From: Agarophyton chilense
Taxonomy: Eukaryota; Rhodophyta; Florideophyceae; Gracilariales; Gracilariaceae
NCBI GenBank assembly: GCA_030374765.1
Contig: JARGXX010000003.1
Location: 1,426,001-1,490,000 of the forward strand
Direction of reading: 5' to 3'
DNA length: 64,000 bases
Shown here one piece after another: positions 24,052 through 34,389 of the stretch. The notes beneath the pieces are model-generated. The model worked only from the letters and a program-made list of their open reading frames with translations, did not search any database and was not told where the DNA came from. The position numbers and the translations under genes were made by a program. Positions within the stretch are counted from its first letter, which is position 1, and each line of letters begins with the position of its first letter.

Positions 24052-25578
24052 ATGCTTCCTTTGTTTCTACCGGATCGTTCGTCGCGGACACATTTCACGT
24101 GTCGTCTGTCCGCCACGACCGCCCCGCGTAACAGCCCATCCTCACAGTCAAACTATTCGCCTCCACATTCCCAACTCGCCTTCCAATTTCTTCGGAAACG
24201 CCGACCCTCCGACCCAGTTGACAAAGAAAAGCTAGAAAGCGAGAGCGAACCCGTTTCTTCTCAAGCAGCAGCTGTAGAATACGTCCGCACAAGCACGCGC
24301 CAGTTCTTTGTAAACCGCGGCTCTCGCCATCTGCGCGGTGGAGCCTTGTATCGAGATGGAGATACACTAACCGTGCGCGAGAAAGCAATATCAAAAACAT
24401 GGCGAGGAAGATTTGTAGACCGTCTCAAACGACTTACATTTCCTGAGGGCTATCCTCAAAGCGTTGGCCCGGGTTTTGTTGAGTACACTAGATGGAGGTT
24501 GTCTGCATTTTTCTGGGGCGGTGCAATTGGCGTCTTTTCCACGCAAGGCTTGCTTCTGGCGGTGGGCGTTGGTAGACAGAGTGCCGCCCCCCTTGCAGCT
24601 GCATTGCAGTGGGTGATTCGCGATGGAATGGGACGTGCGGGACGTATGCTGTTCTCCCAGGTGGGAAATGGATTCGATGCGGAGACAAAACAATACAGAT
24701 TAATGGCTGCCTTGGTGCTCAACCTTTCATGTGCGCTTGAGAGCGTCACCCCGGCAATTCCGCACCTGTTTCTACCACTTGCTTGTGTTGCAAATATGGC
24801 GAAGGGAGCCAGCACCGTCGCGGCCGCTAGCACGCGAAGTGCCATATATCGAAGTTTCATGCGCAGGGAGAACTTGGGTGACATCACTGCCAAGCAAGAA
24901 ACGGTTGGCGTCGTCGGTGATCTGATGGGAACCGCAATGGGAATTTTGCTTTCACGCGCTACCGCAGGAAGTAGAAAACTTGCAACCGCCGCCTTTCTCT
25001 CCGTCTCAATCGCGCACATGTTTTCGGCGTACCGTGAGATCAAAGGAATTCAATTAGCAACTTTGAACAGGCAACGTGCACATATGTTGATCAAGTACTA
25101 CCTGGAAGAAGGAAGAGTGCCTAATTTGAGGCTGGGCAATAGAAATGAACGCATCGTGAATAGACCTTGGCTCGATTCTTTGCATGCTCCCAACATCGAT
25201 CTCGGGGCCCGGCTTCAAGAAAGCGCTCCCGACGCCGAGGCTTTCCAGTATTTGCTCAAACTATACAAAAACGAACGATACTTGTTCACTTATGAGAATG
25301 CACGAATGAAAATCGTTCTTCGCAATGATGCGAAGAGCTGCGATTGCCTGAAAGCTTTTCTTCAAGCGGATTATTTTTGGAATCGATACAAGAAAGAAGG
25401 AGTTCGAGAGAGTCGAAATCGTGAGTTGGTCGAAGAAGCTTACAAATTTGCAAACTCCAAGTTTGATTCATTTGTTCGTGAAGCACGTCTGAACGGATGG
25501 CTCACGGATTCGGTCTTACTGCGACCTATTGGTCGTCGTGCTTCATGGAATAACTCCCTACCATCTTTGCGACGGTGA
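24052..25578 (+). CDS. DUF647/RUS family protein (root UV-B sensitive)
   Basis: A 508-residue single-exon gene. Residues 1-60 are Ser/Arg/Pro-rich with few acidic residues, like a plastid transit peptide. The DUF647 domain follows at about 130-370: FPEGYPQSVGPGFVEYTRWR, the GVFSTQGLLLAVGVG helix, a WVIRDGMGRAGRMLFS block, the NMAKGAS/ATRSA block and GDITAKQETVGVVGDLMG, all in family order. The C-terminal half (370-508) is the less conserved tail. Plant RUS1/RUS2 act in early seedling UV-B signalling and auxin transport in plastids, and other members have no clear biochemical role, so the exact paralogue is not assigned. It is the first gene of the host gene island. Confidence 0.92.
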   Translation: MLPLFLPDRSSRTHFTCRLSATTAPRNSPSSQSNYSPPHSQLAFQFLRKRRPSDPVDKEKLESESEPVSSQAAAVEYVRTSTRQFFVNRGSRHLRGGALYRDGDTLTVREKAISKTWRGRFVDRLKRLTFPEGYPQSVGPGFVEYTRWRLSAFFWGGAIGVFSTQGLLLAVGVGRQSAAPLAAALQWVIRDGMGRAGRMLFSQVGNGFDAETKQYRLMAALVLNLSCALESVTPAIPHLFLPLACVANMAKGASTVAAASTRSAIYRSFMRRENLGDITAKQETVGVVGDLMGTAMGILLSRATAGSRKLATAAFLSVSIAHMFSAYREIKGIQLATLNRQRAHMLIKYYLEEGRVPNLRLGNRNERIVNRPWLDSLHAPNIDLGARLQESAPDAEAFQYLLKLYKNERYLFTYENARMKIVLRNDAKSCDCLKAFLQADYFWNRYKKEGVRESRNRELVEEAYKFANSKFDSFVREARLNGWLTDSVLLRPIGRRASWNNSLPSLRR

Positions 25579-26311
25579 AAACCGCGGTTGTTAAGCTAGT
25601 GCTCTGACTTGAATAGGATTTTAAATCACTAACCAGTTTTATGTTGTTGGGACTTTTCTAAAGAATCCGTCAGCGTTCCGAAATGCTATATGTAGGAACG
25701 ACATTACAAATTGGCAAATGCCTTGAACAAGCAGGAATATTCCGACTCAGCGCTGCACTGTGGCTTCTCAGAGTAGGGTTGTGGCAAGAAGATATCTCAA
25801 AATGTCTCCGTAAAGTACCATTGACTCAATGGGTTCCTCGTGAGATAAACAACCGGTGGTGGTTGTGTTAGCACTCTCACGAGTACATTTCTGCGCGTCA
25901 GTCCGCGCGTACGGGCTACGAGATAAGAATTTGGCTTCGATCCTTTCTTCAATGGTAGCGCTTCAAGGCTACCGGAAGATGGCAAATGGAAATATTGCCG
26001 GGAGTAACAACCCCTCCCCACCATAAGTGAATTTTGGCTCTGCTTACCACGCATTTGCTAGAAATACAATTACTTCAACAAATGCAACAAATGCAAAGTA
26101 TGTTTTGATGAAACCAAAGTCTTACTGAGCGCGGGTGTTCTAGTTACATGTTATGCAGATGGTTTATTCAAGTGTGGCGTGGAGATTGTTCATTGGTAGT
26201 TGCAAATAGGCCGTAAAAGGCTGCTCACTTCGGTCAAATATGTACAAGTTGCCTAACTCGGCAACAACGGTTGTCACACCGTACAGACTAGCCAAAATAT
26301 ACGGTAGGAAA
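25579..26311. other. Intergenic between convergent genes, no gene seen
   Basis: Spacer of 730 bp holding the 3' ends of the RUS gene (plus) and the PHD-finger gene (minus). Short frames here lack codon-like composition. Confidence 0.5.
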
Positions 26312-29300
26312 CTAACCGTGGTGGCCATGGCTTCGACGACCTCCCCTGCCGTGGTTATCTCCTCCGTTCACGCGCCTGTTGTTTCCTCCGTTCGGTCCTA
26401 AAAACCCTAGACTTTGCCTAGGTATCCATGAATCTTGCAGTGGTTTTCGTGGACGTCTCGATCCATCTGGATCAGAGGGTCCACTCCCAGGACGCCTGTT
26501 CATATTACTTTCATGATCTTCAGACATGTTTGGGCGACTGTTCCGATAAGCGTAACTCCTACTCCACAGTTGAGTGGGAGTGCCTCCATTCCCTCCATTC
26601 TTTCCTTTGTCGTCGTTGCGGCTGTGATGTGAAGAATCTCTCCCGGGACCAAAGCGCCTTCGATCGTCGTGAAAACTCGGCTTTCCGCCGTTCACATTGT
26701 GGGGACCATTCCTTGGGTACCCTCTTCCATGACTATACGACTGTGAACGTTTTGACTGAGAAAAGGTAGGCACAGAGCTGCGGGACCTATCATAGTCCAT
26801 TGACTTGCTCCGGAAATTGGATCCTGCACCCCGATGATATCCGTTACCGATGCCGCTCACTCTTGGACTTAGACCAGTTGAGTTTCGCAGACTGTCTAGG
26901 TTTGGTTTGGAGCTAAGAGGTAAGGCGGCACCGAGTTTCGCAGTGCTGCCTTTGAGGTTAGATATCGGAGGAGCAGAGCATGGCTTAGCAGGAGGTTTCA
27001 CTGGCGTCTTTGCAGTAGGCTTCCAGAAGCCTTCCAATCTTCTTTGGAAGACATCGCTAATTGTCGCGCCACTTAAGGGAATGTCTACTTTGACAGGTTC
27101 AGAAGTGCTGCAACTCTTTTCCCTTTGAACTTCTGCGGTCGCATTTGAAGTAATTTGTCCCAAAGATGCCTTCCGAATCTCAGCAATGGGCACGGAACGA
27201 ATAGACCTCAATGCATTTAGGGGAGGTCCGGGTGAACGCAACAGTGGAACGTGAGGTATAGATGCCATAGTCGGCTCACTTATTTGCTTGTTAGGTCTCT
27301 TTTTGTCCTCACATGAACTTTCTGCTTGGTTTGAATGCAGCCTCTTTTCAGCTATCTTCATCGTTGACATCTCCGGCGCCGTCCTTTCTTGATCTGTTTT
27401 TTCAATCTCAGGCTTCTTAATTCCAGTTTCCCCGTTCTTTTGCCCACTGTCCCCACCAGAACGCGGAGTTGATGCACTCAGGGCAGATTTATTCGAAGAT
27501 GCCTGTCTTTCGGGAGAGGGACTGGAGCTTTTAAGGAGAGAACTTTGAACATCCCTGCTAGAAACAGCAGATCGTTTCTCAGCGTGAATTCCCTTCTTTT
27601 CAATGGCTAAGAGTGGCGACGGAGACCGCGACTCTCGGAACGAGGATTTCGTTGTTGAACGAATTGCACTTTTGAAGGACGGGAGAGGTGATGAACGAAG
27701 CTTTGGAGATGCCATTGGGGACCTCCTTCGGGGAGACGAAGCTATTTCTGTCGCAACGGTCGTTGACAAAAAGCTTGCGGACACCTGCTCTGAAGTCGAA
27801 GCCTTCGGAGATGGCATCGTCAGCAATAGAGAAGGTGGTTTTGAACTCTTCTTTTCTGAGGAAAGAGAGGGAGGTTTTGGTGATGATTTCGGTGACTGCG
27901 GAGATACATTCGTGGATAAATTTGGAGACCCTTTCTTAGACCCATTCGGAGACACTTTGGGAGAAACCTTCGTAGATACGTTCGGAGATACTTCCCTAGA
28001 CACATTCACAGATATATCCGCAGGTGCATTCGAAGACAACTTTGGAGAAGAGGATCGGGGCGAACGTTCGCGACTTTCATCATGATCGCCGTTCTCAGTT
28101 TTTTCTGAATGGATTCCATCAGGCTTAGGCTTTACATCAGTCCCACCGCTTATTGAGTGTCGTTGCCCGGCAGCAAGCATCGAAGGCCGCTTCTTCAAAG
28201 CATGTACAACGGGCTCAAAATTTTCATTGATAGCCTTCCCTGCCTGCTTCTTTTTCTCCCTTAGTACCAATCTCGTAGACTCCAGTATTTGACCGTTGTC
28301 TGGAAGACTTTCTTTTTGACTGACGACAACCATGCTGACAGAAACTGTATGAGCCGCTGCGCTTGGCACAGTCTCATCAGTTTCACCATCATGCGCTCTG
28401 CTACTTTGTTCGCGTTCAATCTCCTCAATCTTTCGTTCGGTCAAAAGGCGTTTTTTCACAGGAGACTTTTCGAGCTCCAAGCTCTGACTCTTGTTACGCG
28501 CTACTCTCCTCTCGTTCTTTAACAGCCACTCCTTGAGATTAGATTTCAAGGCCACATTCTTCTCCTTTGTAGTACACATTTTTTCATCTTCTACTCGCGC
28601 TCGTTCTGCTTCACAAAGTCTCTCCCTTATAATACTCTTGCTGCCAAGCACTGAAGGGCCAGGTACAAACAATTGGAAGTCGAGCGCCTTCTCAGACTCC
28701 GGACTGTCCTTTTCCAAGATCGATCTTCGGTCCATATCCTTAAAAAGGCCCGTTCGCCGTCGCTTGTTTTCGTTCGTGCGCATCCGGTCCGCGACCAAGT
28801 GCTTTCTCCTTCGGGTGCCAAGGTTATGATTTTCAGGAGAAACGCTTTCCTTCCTGTTCAATACTGGCTTCTCAACTCGTTCTCTGGATCGCGAGTCTCG
28901 CTCACGCCGGATCGCGTCCTTCGTACATTCCCCACCAGTTCGCACTGTGGCCGACGATTTGTGGCTCAAGACAGCCCGTTCAATATCTGAAGAATGGGAT
29001 TGCACCGGTTGGGCTTTTGACACTTGCTTGGGTTCAGATAGTGACACTAAATTAGGATCAAGAAACTGTCGTTTCTGCTTTGGGTCAGCGGCGCGACATT
29101 GTATTCGTGCCTCAGGTGCAGCAGGCTTCACACCTGCATCTTCCTTCCCTGCTCGAGATGGCGACAAATTCGGTTTTGAAGCGCTTCCTCGAATCTGGGT
29201 ACCTGTTCGGGACGCCTTCGGTCGACCCGGAGGAGATGTTCTGGGAGAGCTTCCCGCTTCGTGCGTTCTCGGTCTCTTGCGCTCGCGTTCCCGTTCTTCC

Positions 29301-31630
29301 ATCCTAGCAAATAGTTTCATGGTCTGTTGCAACTTGCGCTCCTCCCTTGACATACCGCGAGAGTCGGAATGCAGGTCAATTTCGACAGCACCCTCAACAT
29401 GTCCCGAATCGTGACGTGCAGCTCCAGCTTCCGCGCCATCGCTGACACTAGGGCGTGTCCTCTTCAGCCCGTGAATTCGACCACTTCCATTACTGCGATG
29501 GCTGGGCTCCGTATGATCTTCTTCTTGCACGACAGAGCTGCGTTTGCGCTCTACACTGTCTTCTTGCGGTTTTTCCGTCCGCAAGCGCCTTATGGCATTT
29601 TCAAAGCTTTCTGCAGCATCCACGCGATCTAACTCGAGTAGGACGCTTAACCCATCAACGATCGCCTGACGACTCTTCGGAAACTGAGTTTTGAACAGAA
29701 AAGCATATCGAAAAACAACGTCCGAGTGCGATCGAACAGCCTTCCTGTTCCTCAAATCGGACATGAACAGCTTTCGGAGCTCTGTGGGGCGGATGCTCCC
29801 CAGAAGAGAATCAGCTTCCCCCACACGAATGTCCTTCCCCTCCCGATCTCGCCCATACCGCTCCTTATACTTGGGATGCGCAATGCAGTTGGGACGCATT
29901 TGGTCCGGGCGACATATATTGCAGAAATAGTTTTCCGGCAGTTCGTTGTTGCGCCGAAAGCCCATGCATTTTCCATGCTGCCATGTATTGCATTGGTCAC
30001 AAGCAATCATCACACCAGAGTTTTCCTTAGACCCACACGGACATCTAGTTTCTTCAGTGCTAGAGTTGTCCCCTTCGTCCTCGCCTTCGACTGAAGCGAC
30101 ACCACCATCGCTCTCGCTATCATGCGCTCGGTTGTCGTTATCTTCGCTATCCAGATCGTTCACTGAAAGAGGTCTCCGCCTCGATCTTCGCCCCCTAGCT
30201 TTCGCTGACCGCCGACTCCCTCTGCCCGACGTACGGTTCGCATCACGCGCTGGTTTCGAACTCGGCGTGTGATACTTGGAGGAATCTTCAGTGGCGATCC
30301 GTTGGCCCTGAACATTATTTCTGCCGCAAGACTTGTCATCTGAATATGTATCAGCCAGGTGCGATCGCTTTGCTGTCGCAGATGGATCTCCACTAAGCTT
30401 CTTCCTCAGAAGCATTTTGTCGGCTTCTGCCATCTGCATTGCAGACGTCACGGCGTGCACATCAGCCACCGAAGTAGCGGAATGAGAAACATGAATGGCT
30501 TGACTGATCGTGTTCCGCACAAGGCGGTCGCCGGGCAGAGCGGAATTTGTTTGAGAGTGGACAGCACTATTTTCCGGTTCGCGCGCGCCTCGCGGTGACT
30601 GTAGCGTCACGACGGGGACGCAGCGTTTCGAAACGGGTTGGAGATCGGCACTGAAGTGCGTCACGTCTCTCGGTTCGCTATTGGAAGCAAGATGGTTCGG
30701 CGGGATCACGAGTGGACGCAATGTGTTTTCAGCCGACACTGACTTCTGGTGATCCTTTTGCGGCATTGGACGACGCGTATTATGCGACAGACGCAGCGGC
30801 GTGACCAGTTGCGGCGGTGAGGGCCGCGGACAGGACGATTGCGATGCATTATGATAAAGAACAGTGGAAGCGTCCGAGGGCTCGTTTTGCATAGCGGGCG
30901 GTTTCTCCGGCGTAATTGAAGGCGGGAGTTCATTTGTAGCCTCCACCAAGATAGAGAGCGAAGACTTGTTGGACTTGTCGGGGGCGCTAGTGACGGGTCC
31001 ATAAGCCCGAGAAAGGTGGGACGGGGCAACTTGGCTGTCCGTGCCGGGAATTGTGTCTGTGGGGTTGATGAGGTCGGCTAATCCGCCTCTGGGTCGCGGC
31101 GGCGGCAGCGGAAGAGACGGAACGGGCTGCACGGGGGCGGAGTTGACATCGACGTTGGGTGGCCTGAGGATGGGGTCGGGTTCGGCGAGGGGACGCAGCT
31201 TGTCAAGCGGGGGGGCGAGAGACGGCAAAGACGGGACTTCAGGTTGTACCAAGGGCGGGGGCGGAACGCGTAGCGGCTGGCGTTGGTAGGGAAGCGGTTG
31301 CGGGTAATAGTAGAGCTGCGAGGGCGGGTAGGCGTACCCGACTTGCCAAGGATATGCATACTGGTGCGAAGGCCATGGGGAGGGACGAAGGGCGTCCGGC
31401 GGAGGAGGCTCCAACAAAGTCGGGGGAAGGGGGTGATGAAATTGCTCGACACGCCACTCTGAAAGCGCGGGAAGGCGGTCGACGGGGGGGCGAAAGGGCG
31501 GCGGTTGGGCGGGGGGGGCGGAAGAAGAAGAAGAGACGTCGGGAACGGGGGACGGGAGACGCACGGAGCGTCCGGCGGCAAGACCGAGCAGCGCCTCGGC
31601 GCCGGCGTCGACGGAGGACGGCTCTGTCAT
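26312..31630 (-). CDS. Large PHD-finger protein, chromatin-reader type
   Basis: A 1772-residue single-exon gene. I chose the ATG at 31630 (MTEPSSVDAG). The frame stays open to 32413, but that part is Arg/Pro-rich and arises from GAC repeats in the shared promoter. Residues 1-500 are Pro/Ser-rich disorder. A basic patch lies near 480 (SRRSAKARGRRSRRRP). A C4HC3 PHD finger lies at about 527-577, from CPCGS through CDQCNTWQHGKC to YFCNIC. A helical segment of about 100 residues follows. The rest is low-complexity and highly charged, with a Ser-Pro tandem stretch (SPNVSTKVSPKVSP...) encoded around 27890-28050 and a Gly/Arg/Asn/His-rich tail. PHD fingers of this kind, with an aromatic in the WQHG core, usually bind methylated histone H3K4. 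The overall plan resembles fungal Cti6/Bye1 or metazoan PHF-type coregulators, but no second catalytic domain is visible. Confidence 0.85.
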   Translation of the reverse strand: MTEPSSVDAGAEALLGLAAGRSVRLPSPVPDVSSSSSAPPAQPPPFRPPVDRLPALSEWRVEQFHHPLPPTLLEPPPPDALRPSPWPSHQYAYPWQVGYAYPPSQLYYYPQPLPYQRQPLRVPPPPLVQPEVPSLPSLAPPLDKLRPLAEPDPILRPPNVDVNSAPVQPVPSLPLPPPRPRGGLADLINPTDTIPGTDSQVAPSHLSRAYGPVTSAPDKSNKSSLSILVEATNELPPSITPEKPPAMQNEPSDASTVLYHNASQSSCPRPSPPQLVTPLRLSHNTRRPMPQKDHQKSVSAENTLRPLVIPPNHLASNSEPRDVTHFSADLQPVSKRCVPVVTLQSPRGAREPENSAVHSQTNSALPGDRLVRNTISQAIHVSHSATSVADVHAVTSAMQMAEADKMLLRKKLSGDPSATAKRSHLADTYSDDKSCGRNNVQGQRIATEDSSKYHTPSSKPARDANRTSGRGSRRSAKARGRRSRRRPLSVNDLDSEDNDNRAHDSESDGGVASVEGEDEGDNSSTEETRCPCGSKENSGVMIACDQCNTWQHGKCMGFRRNNELPENYFCNICRPDQMRPNCIAHPKYKERYGRDREGKDIRVGEADSLLGSIRPTELRKLFMSDLRNRKAVRSHSDVVFRYAFLFKTQFPKSRQAIVDGLSVLLELDRVDAAESFENAIRRLRTEKPQEDSVERKRSSVVQEEDHTEPSHRSNGSGRIHGLKRTRPSVSDGAEAGAARHDSGHVEGAVEIDLHSDSRGMSREERKLQQTMKLFARMEERERERKRPRTHEAGSSPRTSPPGRPKASRTGTQIRGSASKPNLSPSRAGKEDAGVKPAAPEARIQCRAADPKQKRQFLDPNLVSLSEPKQVSKAQPVQSHSSDIERAVLSHKSSATVRTGGECTKDAIRRERDSRSRERVEKPVLNRKESVSPENHNLGTRRRKHLVADRMRTNENKRRRTGLFKDMDRRSILEKDSPESEKALDFQLFVPGPSVLGSKSIIRERLCEAERARVEDEKMCTTKEKNVALKSNLKEWLLKNERRVARNKSQSLELEKSPVKKRLLTERKIEEIEREQSSRAHDGETDETVPSAAAHTVSVSMVVVSQKESLPDNGQILESTRLVLREKKKQAGKAINENFEPVVHALKKRPSMLAAGQRHSISGGTDVKPKPDGIHSEKTENGDHDESRERSPRSSSPKLSSNAPADISVNVSREVSPNVSTKVSPKVSPNGSKKGSPNLSTNVSPQSPKSSPKPPSLSSEKKSSKPPSLLLTMPSPKASTSEQVSASFLSTTVATEIASSPRRRSPMASPKLRSSPLPSFKSAIRSTTKSSFRESRSPSPLLAIEKKGIHAEKRSAVSSRDVQSSLLKSSSPSPERQASSNKSALSASTPRSGGDSGQKNGETGIKKPEIEKTDQERTAPEMSTMKIAEKRLHSNQAESSCEDKKRPNKQISEPTMASIPHVPLLRSPGPPLNALRSIRSVPIAEIRKASLGQITSNATAEVQREKSCSTSEPVKVDIPLSGATISDVFQRRLEGFWKPTAKTPVKPPAKPCSAPPISNLKGSTAKLGAALPLSSKPNLDSLRNSTGLSPRVSGIGNGYHRGAGSNFRSKSMDYDRSRSSVPTFSQSKRSQSYSHGRGYPRNGPHNVNGGKPSFHDDRRRFGPGRDSSHHSRNDDKGKNGGNGGTPTQLWSRSYAYRNSRPNMSEDHESNMNRRPGSGPSDPDGSRRPRKPLQDSWIPRQSLGFLGPNGGNNRRVNGGDNHGRGGRRSHGHHG

Positions 31631-32534
31631 GGTGCGGCGAGGTGGTGGCAGGCGAAACGAAGCATGGCGCGGTGGAGAAGGTGTGCGCCAGCCGTTGCGC
31701 GAGTCTTTAGCGTGGACGTGCGCCCCGATCGGGGCGGCTGAGTATTTGGCGCGCCTTTTTTTTTGGGCATTGTGTGCACTGTCATACGTGGGGCGCAGCG
31801 AGAGGTGAGGGTGTTGGTGCTGCGCTGACGGTGTAGCGACGCCACGTCCGTGCGCGCGCTGGAGGGGGCCGTGAGGCTCGCCGCGCACGGAGGGGGAAGG
31901 CGCAGCGTTGTTAGGGCGAAGACGAGGGGTGAAGGCGGTGGGGGCGGTGCTGCGGCAAGCGGCGCGTGGCGCGTGGCATTTCCGCCACGCTGGCGGCGCG
32001 CCCGCCTCCTCGCTGCCTTCGCAGTAGCCGTCACGACGCCGACGACGACGCCGACGACGACGACGACGACGACGAGAACGCCGGCGAAAACGAGGAGCAG
32101 GCGGAGCGGGCGTGAAGCAAAGAAGAGGAGCGCATTGTGACGATGATGTGCGACGGCCGTTGCGGCGGCACGGACGAAGCGCCCGGTCCTTACGCGCTTC
32201 CGTGTCTCCGCGCCTGCGCTCCTCAAGAGGTGGTGCGTCGCGCCTGAACACGTGGCCACGTGCTTCGAGCGCCCTGCGTCCCCGGCCCGTTGCGGCGTGG
32301 TCCGATCCGCGGCCCGCCACCGTCTGCCGTCTCTCTTCGCCGCGCTGCGATCCGGTTTGAAGCGTTGCAAACGGCTCGTAGAGCCGCTTGTCGCCGTCGA
32401 CGCTTGCGTTCATCGCTTCGACGCCGAATCGCTCACTGTTTGCGTTTCGTTGCGTGCACCTTGATTGGGGAATCGTCGCTCCGTCGCCTTGCGTCTCGCC
32501 GTCTTCGCAGCGCGCGCTCTTGCTCTACTGCACC
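31631..32534. promoter_or_regulatory. Shared divergent promoter region, PHD gene / RPS8
   Basis: About 900 bp of GC-rich sequence separates the start of the PHD gene (minus) from the RPS8 start (plus). It contains a GAC trinucleotide run near 32035-32076 and a pyrimidine-rich stretch before RPS8, as expected for ribosomal protein gene 5' regions. No TATA box is evident. The open frames here on both strands are composition artefacts. Confidence 0.45.
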
Positions 32535-33260
32535 ATGGGTACGTGCCCGATCGTCCTTTCCTGCCGGCGCGCGCGTTGCTTCCGCCTTCTTGCCGCCGTG
32601 GTGAATGACTAACCGTGTTTGCTCGCCCCGTTTTCGCCGCTCTGCGCAGGTATCTCGCGCGATTCACGCCACAAGCGCCGCCTGACGGGTGGTAAGCACC
32701 CCTACTTCCGCAAGAAGAGAAAGTATGAGCTGGGTCGCCAGCCCGCCCAAACCAAACTCGGTACCAAGCTCGTGCGCCCGGTCCGCGTCCGCGGCGGCAA
32801 CCTTAAAATGCGTGCCCTGCGCGTGGAGACGGGCAATTTCGCCTGGGGCTCAGAGGGCGTTGCCCACAAGTCTCGTATCCTCAACGTTGTGTACAATGCT
32901 TCCAACAACGAGCTTGTGCGTACCAACACCCTCGTCAAGGGCTGTATCATCCAAATTGATGCCACCCCCTTCCGTCGCTACTACCACAACTACTACGGCA
33001 TCGACATCGGCAAAAAGAAGGCTGGCGAGAATGAGCGCGAGAAGATCTCTGAAAAGAAGGCCGAGAAACAAGCTAAGAGAGCTGCCGATCGCCTGCCACT
33101 GGATGACGGTGTCAAGGAGCTCTTCCAAAGTGGTCGTTTGCTTGCTTCTCTCTCATCGCGCCCGGGCCAATGCGGGAGAGCAGACGGTTACATTCTTGAA
33201 GGGAAGGAATTGGAGTTCTACACTCGCGTTATGCAAAAGAAGAAGAAGTCTGGCAAGTAA
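32535..33260 (+). CDS. RPS8: 40S ribosomal protein S8 (eS8)
   Basis: Two exons: 32535-32538 (just ATG plus one base) and 32650-33260; the 111-bp intron runs from GTACGT to GCGCAG. The spliced product is 204 residues and begins [16 protein letters not shown], the exact eS8 signature, followed by [17 protein letters not shown]; the usual family length is about 205-210. Lys/Arg-rich insert near residues 125-150 and the C-terminal [11 protein letters not shown](K)EL block are both typical. It is a structural component of the small ribosomal subunit in the cytoplasm. An AATAAA lies at about 33379. The tiny first exon means the intron sits almost at the start codon, a placement common for introns that boost ribosomal protein expression. 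Codon choice is strongly C/G-ending, consistent with high expression. Confidence 0.97.
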
Positions 33261-34389
33261 CTGCACACACATACGTATCCGTCAAAGTCGTATTCTTTAC
33301 CCTATCTCTTACTTCGTGCCGCGCGCTTTGGATCGCTGCGTATCAAGCTACGTTTGATGGCCTTATCATGAGGTGAGAAATAAATACTCATGACTTTGAC
33401 CCCACACTGCTTCCCCATCCTGGCTCCATATACCCTTGACTCAAGCTATTGTTAAGTACTTTTCGCGTACCCGTTCCAAACAATCTCAATGCGGCCGCCG
33501 CGTCATCAGTCACGAATCGTATCGATTTTGCGCAATAGGCCAAGCGATATCGACACAGCCAACATGCAACTCGTAGACAGTGTCCGATTTTCGTTGAAAT
33601 AAACTGGATCGCCGCACTGCCTACGAGAATTACACTTCCCAATAGAGCACGAGCGATTCGTCCCCTTGCACGCAGCACATGGAAACACTTACGATTGGTT
33701 TTGCAGTGAACATGTTTGGAATACAATGCATTTTTCCCCAGGCTGCACGCAGCGGGATGACTGCCGTTTTTGTTCCGTTACGCAATCAATCTCCCATAGC
33801 AACCATGGCAACCAGGGTTTTTTTACATCTGTTCGTGCTCGTACGACTGAATTCGCTCTAACAAACAAGTTTTATCTTCAAATGCTTCTAGGCACACAAG
33901 TATGCATAAAACTTTTCCTCTTCAGCGAAGCGAAAGAAACAAAAGAGTGTGACCACAAATTGTTGAGTTAGAAACGCTACGGATCCATGGGCACGGGGAA
34001 GATCCAGCCACGTCGCAACTCTCAAAGCCTCACCTCAAATTGTGCGTCCCAATTACGCAGGGTTTTATGTAATGCATTTGGCAAGTGCCATCCGTGCCGC
34101 TGTTGGCCACGTTCACGATGACTTTCCAGCAGCGAGTGCCCATGCTCACACCCCCGGTCGATGACTGCGGAACCACCGCGGGCTGCGTTGCCGCTCAAAC
34201 CTCCTAATCCCTTTCCAATTCTAATCCCTCAGCTGAGTGCGACTTTGTCTCACCCTTGAAATACCGTGTCCATCTTTCCTTTATTGATTTTCACCGTGAC
34301 CCTGGATCCGCTAAAGGACTGAGTTCCCGTGTCGGTGTGCGTTTGCGAGAGTGTAGCGCAGGCGATCTGATCACTAACTGCCTTTCATC
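33261..34389. other. Intergenic, about 1.1 kb, no gene seen
   Basis: Contains the 3' region of RPS8 and the promoter of RPN2. No frame with coding character was recognised. Confidence 0.5.

Noticed and set aside
27603-28085. 160-codon plus-strand frame with GDTFVDTFGD-type repeats
   Set aside because: Mirror image of the Ser-Pro repeat of the PHD protein on the other strand.
31631-32413. N-terminal extension of the PHD protein by 261 codons
   Set aside because: Open only because of GAC repeats and GC-rich composition; Arg/Pro-rich, no domain, lies in the shared promoter with RPS8. The ATG at 31630 is preferred.
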